A stretch of DNA of 6,505 bases from Tannerella sp. (GTDB lineage: Bacteria; Bacteroidota; Bacteroidia; Bacteroidales; Tannerellaceae). Positions 1-6,491 of this stretch are shown here, piece after piece. How positions within the stretch are numbered: the first letter of the stretch is position 1; every line of letters starts with the position of its first letter. The stretch covers positions 1 to 6,505 of the forward strand of contig JAIRLL010000266.1 of NCBI GenBank assembly GCA_031259505.1, written 5' to 3'. Under the pieces are notes generated by a model. The model saw only the letters and a list, made by a program, of their open reading frames with translations, did no database searches and was not told the origin of the DNA. A program made the position numbers and the translations under genes.

Positions 1-99
1 AGCTACCGCAAAAACGAACAGTGACCCGTCCGTCCGGCGCTCAGGCACACGGAATAAATAACACATAAACCGTTCAGACAGCGGAGATTTCCCCTAAGA

Positions 100-267
100 T
101 TCTTACGTACATCCGCAAGATTCTTACGGACATCCGTAAAGTTCTTACGGACATCCGCAAGGTTCTTACGGACATCCGTAAGGTTCTTACGGATATCCGT
201 AAAGCCATTAGGGATATCCGTAAAGTCGTTAAAAATATCTGCAATATTTTCGGGAATATTACCTTTA
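100..267. repeat. Tandem array of 21-bp near-palindromic units
   Basis: Units begin at 100, 121, 142, 163, 184, 205, 226 and 247, at an exact 21-bp period. The first five are nearly identical, the sixth matches the consensus at about 15 of 21 positions, the seventh at about 11, and the eighth is barely recognisable. Each good unit is an inverted repeat with arms CTTACGGA and TCCGTAAG around a 2-base centre. Unit 163-183 has perfect 8-bp arms, and unit 184-204 contains the perfect 16-bp palindrome TTACGGATATCCGTAA (187-202). The core is ACAT in units 1-4 and ATAT in units 5-8. A right half-site (CCCTAAGA) lies just before the array, at 92-99. Twenty-one bp is about two helical turns, so repeated sites would lie on one face of the DNA. 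A phased set of binding sites for a dimeric protein, or a structured RNA leader, are both inferences. The array ends 33 bp before the next gene. Confidence 0.95.
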
Positions 268-300
268 ATATAATATATACATTTATAAAACTGAAAGAAT

Positions 301-972
301 ATGAGTAAAAAAGATTACATTCCAAGCAAGGAAAACGTATTTCATCCATGGTCTAAAAACCTGGTTATGGTATGCGACGCAAATGGTACGCGGTGGTTGA
401 TTCCCGACGACGATACCAAGGAACTGGACACAGCCTTTAATAGCTATGACGCAAAGTATCAGATTGCCACCAATCCGGCTACGCGCACGAAAGCTGCTAC
501 ACAGGCTAAGAATGACGAGAAAAAAATCTTTATCGGCGTGGTGCGCGGATACTGTATGGGGCATCTGCTCCATAACAAACTGGTCACGAACGAAGACCGC
601 GACCTGCTGCAGTTGCCGATCTATGATCCGAAACCGTCGCCCAAACCGATTCCGCACACGTGCCCGGTCGGTCAGGTGGATACCTCGACGCATCAGCAGC
701 ACACGGTGCGGGTCGTCGATTCGGAGGAGATAAATCCGCGAGGCGGACTGCCGGACAACGTAGCCGGTTTTGAGGTATGGCGCAAAATGGGAAGCAATCC
801 TGCGGAAAGCGATGCCGACTTTACGTACGTAGGCACGTCGACTACCCCGTCGATGAAAATAGACTATTCGCTTACCGAAGTAGGCGAGATCGTACAGTAC
901 CGCTTTCGCTGGGTGAATGCCCGCAACCAGCCCGGCCCGTGGAGCGAAGTGATCAGCGCGCCCGTTCCGTGA
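301..972 (+). CDS. Uncharacterised protein with FN3-like C-terminal domain
   Basis: Function unknown; 223 aa. No signal peptide or membrane segment is visible, so it is probably cytoplasmic. The N-terminal half (about 1-105) is likely mostly helical and includes an aromatic start (F14, W17), an Ala/Lys/Thr-rich stretch at 57-75 and the segment GVVRGYCMGHLLHNK (79-93). A Pro-rich linker follows (109-122, with alternating Pro and Lys). The C-terminal part (about 134-223) reads as a beta-sandwich of fibronectin type III kind: GFEVWRK at 156-162, then VQYRFRWVN at 198-206 and GPWSEVISAPVP at 212-223, a typical FN3 ending. From memory, Bacteroidales genomes carry many proteins of this layout (helical N-part, DRxxxxLPIxDxxPxP linker, FN3-like end), all without known role. 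I chose the ATG at 301; only a weak purine stretch (GAAAGAA) precedes it. The 21-bp palindromic array immediately upstream is the notable context. Confidence 0.85.
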   Translation: MSKKDYIPSKENVFHPWSKNLVMVCDANGTRWLIPDDDTKELDTAFNSYDAKYQIATNPATRTKAATQAKNDEKKIFIGVVRGYCMGHLLHNKLVTNEDRDLLQLPIYDPKPSPKPIPHTCPVGQVDTSTHQQHTVRVVDSEEINPRGGLPDNVAGFEVWRKMGSNPAESDADFTYVGTSTTPSMKIDYSLTEVGEIVQYRFRWVNARNQPGPWSEVISAPVP

Positions 973-1016
973 TTTTTATTTCTGCCCGCACGGGGGAGTA
1001 CATACAATCTGGCGTT

Positions 1017-2297
1017 ATGAGAAAACGGCTCGTCACACTGTTATCGATCGGGATTGCATCCGGCTGCTGCTTTTCGTGCAGCGAGGAAAAGGCGCGGAAA
1101 GAAATCCCGACAGTCGAAATCGGCGCGGCAATGGCAACGGCAGGCGAATTTGGAATATCCGAAATCGCGGAACGCCTCGCCTTTGTCGCGCTCGAAACGA
1201 CCGACCGCTCGCTGGTCGGAAACTATCCCGACGTGGCCGTGTGGGGCGACAGAATCATCGTATCTTCCCAGCATCAGCCGTTAATGGTGTTTGACAGGAA
1301 AGACGGCCGCTTCCTCAATACCGTCGGACACTTCGGCGACGACCCCGAAGGCTGCGGCTCGGATTCCGGCATCATCCCTTTCTGGATAGACCGGACGAAC
1401 GGCACGGTATATCTCCGGGCGCTGGGAAACATCGACCTGCTTCGCTATGACCTGGATGGCAATTTCCTGGGACGCATCACGCCGGACGTGGGACTGCCGG
1501 AAAAATCGACGCTGAACTTCTGGTTTTTCCTCCCTTCGAACGACATGGTGACGGCGCATAACCCGCTGTCCATGTCGGAAAGCGACCGGAGCCTGGCGCG
1601 CTTCGACGGTACGGACGGACATCTGCTGGACACGATCGCACATGCCGCTCCTCCGCTGCCGCCCATGTCCGAAGTCGTCAGCCTGAGCGTGATGTACGGC
1701 GGACAGGAACCGTTCGGCGGCGCATGGCTTTTGCAGTTCGAATACAGAGACGACAAAGCGTACTGGCTGGCCATCGGCGCTCCCTCGCTGTGGATGCACG
1801 ACGGGCGGCAATATCTGAAAGAAGCCTTCGTCGACACCGTCTACACGGTCGGCAAAAATTCGCTCGCGCCGCGCCTGGCGCTCGACATGGGAGAATGGCG
1901 CTGGCCTTTCGAGCAAAGATTCGACAGGGCTGGCTCCGGCAAACGCATTTCCGTCGACTACATGCTCGAAAACGAAAATCTGATCTATTTCCATTTCCAC
2001 ACCGGACTGTACGAAGCGCGCGAAGAGCAACAGTCGCATTGCGGATACTTCGACAAGCGCTCGGGCACGACGCAGGTGATGAAAGGCGACCGGATAGCGG
2101 ACGACATCTGCCACTTTCTGCCGCTGAGCATCAGGCGGGTGTCGCCGTCGGGCGAATTTATCAGCCTGATACAGGCTGCCGACATCGCCGAGTGGAGAGA
2201 AAAAGAAAAAAACGCTTCGACGCCCGCGCATCCGGCCATTCGCCCCGTACTGGACGTGGACAGCGAAGATAATCCGGTGGTGGTATTTATCAAATGA
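1017..2297 (+). CDS. Six-bladed beta-propeller lipoprotein
   Basis: Predicted 426-aa lipoprotein. I chose the ATG at 1017 because it gives a clean lipoprotein signal (K3/R4, hydrophobic 5-16, cysteines at 17, 18 and 21). The reading frame stays open upstream to 777, but that would overlap the previous gene by about 200 bp and bury the signal. C21 followed by SEEK resembles the acidic surface-export signal of Bacteroidota lipoproteins, so a cell-surface location is likely. The body matches the Bacteroidales six-bladed beta-propeller family (DUF4934/DUF5128 type). It has LAFVALETTDRSLVGN at 54-69, an LMVFDRKDGRFL blade strand at 89-100, LLRYDLDGNFLG at 141-152, DTVYTVGKNSLAPRLALDMG at 273-292, and the family-typical end LDVDSEDNPVVVFIK. 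The ligand is unknown. It starts 44 bp after the FN3-like gene, so the two may share a transcript. TATTTCTG at 977-984 is only an imperfect -7 box. Confidence 0.85.
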   Translation: MRKRLVTLLSIGIASGCCFSCSEEKARKEIPTVEIGAAMATAGEFGISEIAERLAFVALETTDRSLVGNYPDVAVWGDRIIVSSQHQPLMVFDRKDGRFLNTVGHFGDDPEGCGSDSGIIPFWIDRTNGTVYLRALGNIDLLRYDLDGNFLGRITPDVGLPEKSTLNFWFFLPSNDMVTAHNPLSMSESDRSLARFDGTDGHLLDTIAHAAPPLPPMSEVVSLSVMYGGQEPFGGAWLLQFEYRDDKAYWLAIGAPSLWMHDGRQYLKEAFVDTVYTVGKNSLAPRLALDMGEWRWPFEQRFDRAGSGKRISVDYMLENENLIYFHFHTGLYEAREEQQSHCGYFDKRSGTTQVMKGDRIADDICHFLPLSIRRVSPSGEFISLIQAADIAEWREKEKNASTPAHPAIRPVLDVDSEDNPVVVFIK

Positions 2298-2315
2298 GCG
2301 TCGCATCATACGCTC
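2296..2315 (+). other. Hairpin spanning the stop codon of the propeller gene
   Basis: GAGCGT (2296-2301) pairs perfectly with ACGCTC (2310-2315) around an 8-base loop, and the left arm includes the last two bases of the TGA stop. No T-run follows, so it is not a standard intrinsic terminator. It could protect or mark the 3' end of the upstream transcript, or be chance. Confidence 0.35.
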
Positions 2316-2396
2316 GATAAGAAGCGCACAGTCGCCGGCAGAGAAAAATAACCTGCTTAAAACCGGCCATCGCGCGTCGGTATAAAAATTTATTAT

Positions 2397-2404
2397 TAAC
2401 TTTG
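2397..2404 (+). promoter_or_regulatory. Predicted -7 box of the parA operon promoter
   Basis: TAACTTTG matches the Bacteroidota primary-sigma -7 consensus TAnnTTTG at every fixed position and sits in an AT-rich stretch (2381-2400). No clear TTTG -33 element is seen 19-21 bp upstream, where the sequence is GC-rich (about 2371-2380). Transcription would start near 2411, giving a leader of about 105 nt before the parA ATG. It is the only perfect match I noticed in this gap. Confidence 0.65.
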
Positions 2405-2411
2405 CAGTTCA

Positions 2412-2441
2412 AACCGGCACGGTCGCAGTATCGTGCCGGTT
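2412..2441 (+). other. Stem-loop at the predicted 5' end of the parA leader
   Basis: AACCGGCACG (2412-2421) pairs perfectly with CGTGCCGGTT (2432-2441): 10 bp, extendable by a G-T and a T-A pair, with a 6-10 base loop. The following TTATTTCGCC is not a convincing T-tract. The position right after the predicted start site suggests a 5' leader hairpin, which often stabilises mRNA, rather than a terminator. Termination of the upstream propeller transcript remains possible. Confidence 0.6.
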
Positions 2442-2448
2442 ATTTCGC

Positions 2449-2468
2449 CCCTTACCGGTTTGTAAGGG
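2449..2468 (+). other. Second stem-loop in the parA leader
   Basis: CCCTTAC (2449-2455) pairs with GTAAGGG (2462-2468) around a 6-base loop. It lies 7 bases after the first hairpin and 47 bp before the parA start. CCGGTT at 2455-2460 could instead pair with AACCGG at 2412-2417 in the first hairpin, so the two structures could compete. Confidence 0.5.
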
Positions 2469-2515
2469 AATAAAATATGCAGGAAAACGTTTGACAGAAA
2501 AAAAACAACATATCT

Positions 2516-3280
2516 ATGGGTAAAATTATCGCTATTGCAAATCAAAAAGGCGGGGTCGGCAAGACTACCACGGCAATAAACCTGGCAGCATCGCTGGCAG
2601 CGCTGGAAAAAACAGTGCTTGTGGTCGACGCCGACCCGCAGGCAAATGCTTCGTCGGGGCTGGGAATCGACGTGGGAAAAGTAAGCAGTTCCCTCTATGA
2701 ATGTCTGATCAATGACGACGATGCACGCGGAGCGTTGAAGTCGACCGAATTAGGCAACCTGAGCGTCCTCCCGTCGCACATCGACCTTGCGGGCGCCGAG
2801 CCGGAACTGTTTAACATGGACAATCGTGAGAAAATCATGCGAAAGGTCATCGAGCCGCTAAAAGACGACTTCGATTTCATCCTGATAGACTGCTCGCCCT
2901 CGCTGGGACTGATTACAGTCAATGCGCTCACGGCCGCGGATTCGGTTATCATCCCGGTACAGTGCGAATACTTTGCACTGGAAGGTCTCGGCAAACTGCT
3001 GAACACAATACGGATCATCAAGTCCAGGCTGAATCCGTCCCTCGAAGTCGAAGGCTTCCTGATGACCATGTACGATTCGCGCCTGCGCGTGGCCAACCAG
3101 GTCTACGAAGACGTCAGGAAATCTTTCAGCGACATGCTGTTTACGACCGTAATACAGCGCAACATCACACTCGTCGAATCATCAAGTTTCGGTCAGCCGG
3201 CGCTGCTCTACGATGCCGAATCGAAAGGCTCGGCCAACTACATGCAGTTAGCTCAGGAATTAATCGAAAAAAACAGGTAA
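2516..3280 (+). CDS. parA: ParA/Soj chromosome-partitioning ATPase
   Basis: This 254-aa protein is a MinD/ParA-type ATPase, the usual length for chromosomal Soj. ATP-bound dimers bind DNA non-specifically; ParB triggers hydrolysis and so drives movement of the parS/origin region. Visible motifs are the deviant Walker A KGGVGKTT (11-18, signature K11 and K16), Walker A' VLVVDADPQANAS (34-46, D38 and D40), and Walker B FILIDCSP (121-128, D125). The short N-terminus, with Walker A at residue 11 and no extra DNA-binding domain, separates it from long plasmid type Ia ParA proteins. The start has an A-rich upstream stretch instead of a Shine-Dalgarno. It is the first gene of the operon, preceded by a -7 box and two leader hairpins, and ends 4 bp before parB. 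All catalytic motifs are intact. Assignment is secure; direct proof of a chromosomal rather than plasmid location is not available, though the mltD neighbour favours the chromosome. Confidence 0.97.
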   Translation: MGKIIAIANQKGGVGKTTTAINLAASLAALEKTVLVVDADPQANASSGLGIDVGKVSSSLYECLINDDDARGALKSTELGNLSVLPSHIDLAGAEPELFNMDNREKIMRKVIEPLKDDFDFILIDCSPSLGLITVNALTAADSVIIPVQCEYFALEGLGKLLNTIRIIKSRLNPSLEVEGFLMTMYDSRLRVANQVYEDVRKSFSDMLFTTVIQRNITLVESSSFGQPALLYDAESKGSANYMQLAQELIEKNR

Positions 3281-3284
3281 CTCT

Positions 3285-4181
3285 ATGGTGAAACCGAACA
3301 AAAACAGACTGGGACGGGGCTTGAGCTCAATACTTACGGATGATCTGAAAACAAACGGCTCGTCGTCCATCAACGAAATCGCGCTGAGCAAAATCGAACC
3401 GAATCCCGAACAGCCGCGCACCGTTTTCGAGAACGAAACGCTGGAAGAACTCGCCGCGTCCATTCGTACATACGGCATCATCCAACCCATTATCCTCAAA
3501 GAGACGTCAGAAGATAAATACCTGATTATTGCAGGCGAGCGCCGTTATCGGGCAGCGCTGATGGCCGGACTGGAACAAATACCGGCATACATAAAAACGG
3601 CTGCCGACGAACACGTCGCCGAAATGGCGCTGATCGAAAACATCCAGCGCGAAGACCTGAACGCCATCGAAATAGCGCTTGCCTACCAGCGTCTGATCGA
3701 CACGAACGGTTTCACGCAGGAGCAACTGAGCGAAAGAGTCGGTAAAAAGCGTACCACGATAGCCAACTACCTGCGACTGCTGCGACTGCCGGCCGAAATA
3801 CAGGTCGGCGTGAAAGACAGGCGCATCGATATGGGACATGCGCGCGCATTGATTTCCGTCGATGACCCCGAAGTGCAACTGGCGCTCTACGAGCAGATTC
3901 TGGAAGAAGGACTGTCCGTCCGTCGCGTGGAAGAACTGACGCGCGCCACATCAGCGGAACCCGCCGATGTGGCCGCCCCGAACAGCAGCGCCGCCAAAAC
4001 ACGGAAAAAACTGCTGTCCGACGAATATCAACTGCTGCAGGAACATTTGTCGACCTTTTTCCTGACAAAAGTAAACCTGACATACAACCACGACAACGGA
4101 AAAGGCAAAATCACGATTCCTTTCCGCTCGGAAGAAGAACTGGAAAAGATCGTGGGACTGCTGGACAAAATGAATCAATAA
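3285..4181 (+). CDS. parB: ParB/Spo0J parS-binding CTPase clamp
   Basis: This 298-aa protein is a full-length chromosomal ParB. It loads at parS, spreads as a CTP-dependent sliding clamp, and stimulates ParA. The N-terminal NRLGRGLSSIL (7-17) is the Arg-containing peptide expected to stimulate ParA hydrolysis. The CTP-binding domain carries GERRYRA (84-90) and ENIQRED (118-124). The helix-turn-helix region runs about 143-168 (FTQEQLSERVGKKRTTIANY). A variable Ala/Ser/Lys linker (about 222-243) leads to the C-terminal dimerisation domain (about 246-298, ending EELEKIVGLLDKMNQ). The ATG at 3285 is 4 bp after the parA stop, so translation is probably coupled. I found no canonical parS (TGTTTCACGTGAAACA-like) in the window, so its binding site lies elsewhere or differs. 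Confidence 0.97.
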   Translation: MVKPNKNRLGRGLSSILTDDLKTNGSSSINEIALSKIEPNPEQPRTVFENETLEELAASIRTYGIIQPIILKETSEDKYLIIAGERRYRAALMAGLEQIPAYIKTAADEHVAEMALIENIQREDLNAIEIALAYQRLIDTNGFTQEQLSERVGKKRTTIANYLRLLRLPAEIQVGVKDRRIDMGHARALISVDDPEVQLALYEQILEEGLSVRRVEELTRATSAEPADVAAPNSSAAKTRKKLLSDEYQLLQEHLSTFFLTKVNLTYNHDNGKGKITIPFRSEEELEKIVGLLDKMNQ

Positions 4182-4197
4182 AAAAATACGGAATGGC

Positions 4198-4875
4198 GTG
4201 GCAAACAGTTTTAAAATATTAATACTTATGGCTATAATAACGGCACACGGTATTATGTTCCCGCTTGGAGCGCAGGAAAACAGCGTAATGGAAAATGACA
4301 CGGTTCATCTTTCACTGCAGAAAATCGACACGCTGCGAACGAAAAACGCCATTCAAATGCCGCCGTTTAAACCCGTTCCCACGCGGGCTGTAATCTATTC
4401 GGCCATCTTTCCGGGTTTAGGGCAGATATACAACCGCAAGTACTGGAAACTGCCGCTGGTCTACGGAGGCTTCATGGGCTTTGTCTACGCCGTTTCGTGG
4501 AATCACAAAAACTACAAAGATTATGCCGACGCATATTATTATATTGTAAAAGACAATCCCGACGATCCGGAAAGCTGGAATAGCAGTTGGATCAGTTTTG
4601 TTCCCGCAGGCAGAGACCCGGCCGACTACATTCAGGACGCCAGTTTCAAAAGCCGCCTGAAAAACGGGAAAGATTTCTACCGCCGTTACCGCGATTTAAG
4701 CATCATCCTGACAGTCGGCTGGTATCTTATATGTATAGCAGACGCGTATGTCGACGCCCAACTGTTCGATTTCGACATCTCGGACGACCTGTCCTTGCGC
4801 GTGGAACCCGTCTTCAGCCCTCAAACCGCCTACAACCCACGCCTGTATGGTATCAGTTGCAGCATTAAATTTTGA
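4198..4875 (+). CDS. DUF5683 envelope protein, function unknown
   Basis: This 225-aa protein matches the Bacteroidota DUF5683 family, which has no established role. With the GTG start at 4198 the N-terminus has a lysine (K6), a hydrophobic core (7-22) and LGAQ at 23-26, a plausible signal-peptidase I site. The ATG at 4228 would remove the basic part of the signal, so GTG is preferred. After a polar stretch (27-60) come the family-typical AIFPGLGQIYNRKYWKLPLV (69-88) and a hydrophobic run to about W101. A third hydrophobic stretch (about 167-184) precedes an acidic segment and an aromatic end (F225). This could be a membrane protein with two or three helices. The end resembles an outer-membrane beta-strand terminus, but the protein is too short to call a barrel. 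It follows parB by 16 bp and precedes mltD by 5 bp, a conserved setting in Bacteroidales as I recall it. Confidence 0.85.
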   Translation: MANSFKILILMAIITAHGIMFPLGAQENSVMENDTVHLSLQKIDTLRTKNAIQMPPFKPVPTRAVIYSAIFPGLGQIYNRKYWKLPLVYGGFMGFVYAVSWNHKNYKDYADAYYYIVKDNPDDPESWNSSWISFVPAGRDPADYIQDASFKSRLKNGKDFYRRYRDLSIILTVGWYLICIADAYVDAQLFDFDISDDLSLRVEPVFSPQTAYNPRLYGISCSIKF

Positions 4876-4880
4876 TAGCG

Positions 4881-6491
4881 ATGAAAAAAACAGCATTTCC
4901 TCTTTTCTACGGCCTTTTCGCCCTTTGCCTTGCATCCGCGGTGTCTGCACAGACTGAAACCGCCGGACAGCAGGAAGAATCCTATTCGGAACTGTCGTCC
5001 GATTCGACCTATGCCGCCATCGGAATGATGCCCGAAGTACTGGACGAAAATGTGGAAAAACTTCTTCAAAGCTGGCATGTACAGTATTTTTCCCAAACCG
5101 AAAAATACTGTCTCGACGATGATGAAAACGTTCTTTTTCCCGATACCGTCTACCGGCAGCGACTGGAAAGGTTGCCATGCATCATTCCGATGGATTACAA
5201 TTCGACCGTGCGTAAATGCATCGACCTGTATGCCGGCAGGAGGCGCGAACTGGTACGCTACATGATGGGAATGGCAGACCTCTACTTCCCTGTCTTCGAG
5301 CAGATACTCAACCAGTATGATCTTCCCGACGAACTGAAATACCTTGCCGTGGTCGAAAGCGCGCTGAAGCCCGACGCCCTGTCGCGCGTGGGAGCAAGCG
5401 GGCTGTGGCAGTTCATGCTGCCGACGGCAAAACTTTACGGGCTCGAAATCAACAGCCTGATAGACGAACGCCTGGACCCGGCCAAGGCTACTCATGCCGC
5501 CTGCCGTTATTTCAGGGAAATGTATGACGTTTACGGAGACTGGCATCTCGTGCTGGCGGCCTACAACTGCGGGCCGGGCAATGTGAACAAGGCGATTCGC
5601 CGTTCGGGAGGAAAGACAAATTTCTGGGAAATATTCTCTTACCTTCCACGCGAAACGCGCTCGTACGTCCCCCTGTTCATCGCTGCCACGTATATCATGA
5701 ATTACCATTGCGAACACAACCTCTGCCCGATCCGGACAAGCCTCTCCATGGCGTCGGATACAGTGACAGTCAACAGAATGCTGCACATCCGGCAAGTAGC
5801 AGACGTGCTGAAGGTAGATATTGAAATGATTCGACTGCTCAATCCGCAGTATAAACGCGGAATCATACCGGGCAACATCATGCCGTCGCCTCTCAAACTG
5901 CCTGTTACCGCCATGCTCGCTTACATCGACAGCGCCGATTCGGTCGGCGCATACCGCATCGAAGAGCTGCTGGCCAATTCCGAAGCAGTCGACATGTCCG
6001 GCGAAACGAAAAACAATCCAAGGCAGGAAACCATCAAACACACGGTGGCCGCAGGCGAAAACCTGTATACCATAGCCAACCGCTACGGTGTAACTGCCAG
6101 GGATATACGAAAATGGAACAAACTCAGTTCCACCCGCGTTCCCAAAGGCCGAAAACTGACTGTGATCATCGACAACGGCGGAATCACTTACGCGGCGAGC
6201 GGCGGGCAGAAACAGCCTGAAGAAGAGCCGAAAACCGGTGCAGCGCCGGTAGCCGCCAGGCAAACCGCACAGGCAGGACAGCAAAAACGTCAGACGCAAA
6301 CGCCGTCGAACGGCGCGTCTTCAGAAAACGGAACTGCAATGGTTTCATACAAAGTAAAATCCGGCGATTCATTGTACTCCATCTCGAAAAAGTATCCGGG
6401 TGTAACCGTCTCAATGATACAGTCGGCAAACCAGATGGCGGGCAATGCTATAATCAGACCGGGACAGATTATAAAAATACCGGCAAGTTGA
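4881..6491 (+). CDS. mltD: MltD-like lytic transglycosylase with LysM domains
   Basis: This 536-aa periplasmic or envelope enzyme should cleave the MurNAc-GlcNAc bond of peptidoglycan, leaving 1,6-anhydro ends. I chose the ATG at 4881 over the in-frame TTG at 4872; it gives a clean signal peptide (MKK, hydrophobic 6-20, cut after SAQ at about 24). There is no lipobox cysteine, unlike E. coli MltD, so it is probably soluble or held by LysM-peptidoglycan binding. The SLT catalytic domain spans about 130-275: LAVVES with catalytic E159, GASGLWQFM (171-179), and AAYNCGPGNV (226-235). A weak LysM-like segment lies at about 294-340. A clear LysM is at 385-428, then a Gln/Ala/Lys-rich linker (about 440-485), and a terminal LysM at 489-533. 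It is the last gene of the visible operon. Only 14 bp follow it, with no terminator, so the operon may continue; from memory a RelA/SpoT homologue often comes next. Confidence 0.95.
   Translation: MKKTAFPLFYGLFALCLASAVSAQTETAGQQEESYSELSSDSTYAAIGMMPEVLDENVEKLLQSWHVQYFSQTEKYCLDDDENVLFPDTVYRQRLERLPCIIPMDYNSTVRKCIDLYAGRRRELVRYMMGMADLYFPVFEQILNQYDLPDELKYLAVVESALKPDALSRVGASGLWQFMLPTAKLYGLEINSLIDERLDPAKATHAACRYFREMYDVYGDWHLVLAAYNCGPGNVNKAIRRSGGKTNFWEIFSYLPRETRSYVPLFIAATYIMNYHCEHNLCPIRTSLSMASDTVTVNRMLHIRQVADVLKVDIEMIRLLNPQYKRGIIPGNIMPSPLKLPVTAMLAYIDSADSVGAYRIEELLANSEAVDMSGETKNNPRQETIKHTVAAGENLYTIANRYGVTARDIRKWNKLSSTRVPKGRKLTVIIDNGGITYAASGGQKQPEEEPKTGAAPVAARQTAQAGQQKRQTQTPSNGASSENGTAMVSYKVKSGDSLYSISKKYPGVTVSMIQSANQMAGNAIIRPGQIIKIPAS

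Noticed and set aside
1..66. Possible 3' end of an upstream + strand gene
   Set aside because: All three frames close within 66 bp (for example TGA at 22-24), but the fragment is too short to recognise or to choose a frame.
100..267. CRISPR array
   Set aside because: Units are 21 bp and contiguous with no unique spacers, and no cas gene is nearby.
74..349. A 91-aa minus-strand reading frame with MSVRTLR heptads
   Set aside because: The heptads are only the 21-bp DNA repeat read as seven codons; a period divisible by three keeps frames open by itself. It overlaps the start of the FN3-like gene and its non-repeat part resembles no protein I know. Translation is not excluded but not supported.
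777..1016. An 80-residue N-terminal extension of the propeller lipoprotein
   Set aside because: It lies in another frame inside the FN3-like gene, is Arg-rich and shadow-like, and would hide the lipoprotein signal that starts at 1017.
1281..2309. A 342-aa minus-strand ORF opposite the propeller gene
   Set aside because: It is rich in Arg, His and Val as expected for an antisense shadow of a GC-rich gene, has no family motif, and the + strand gene has signal peptide and family signatures throughout.
2412..2441. Intrinsic terminator before parA
   Set aside because: The stem is strong, but no T-run follows and a perfect -7 box sits just upstream, which fits a leader hairpin better. A terminator role for the upstream gene cannot be fully excluded.
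2298..2515. Replication origin with DnaA boxes
   Set aside because: No TTATCCACA-like box and no AT-rich repeat cluster was seen, despite the parAB context.
4830..6299. A 489-aa minus-strand ORF opposite mltD
   Set aside because: A long antisense frame produced by codon bias; the + strand has intact SLT and LysM motifs over the same span.
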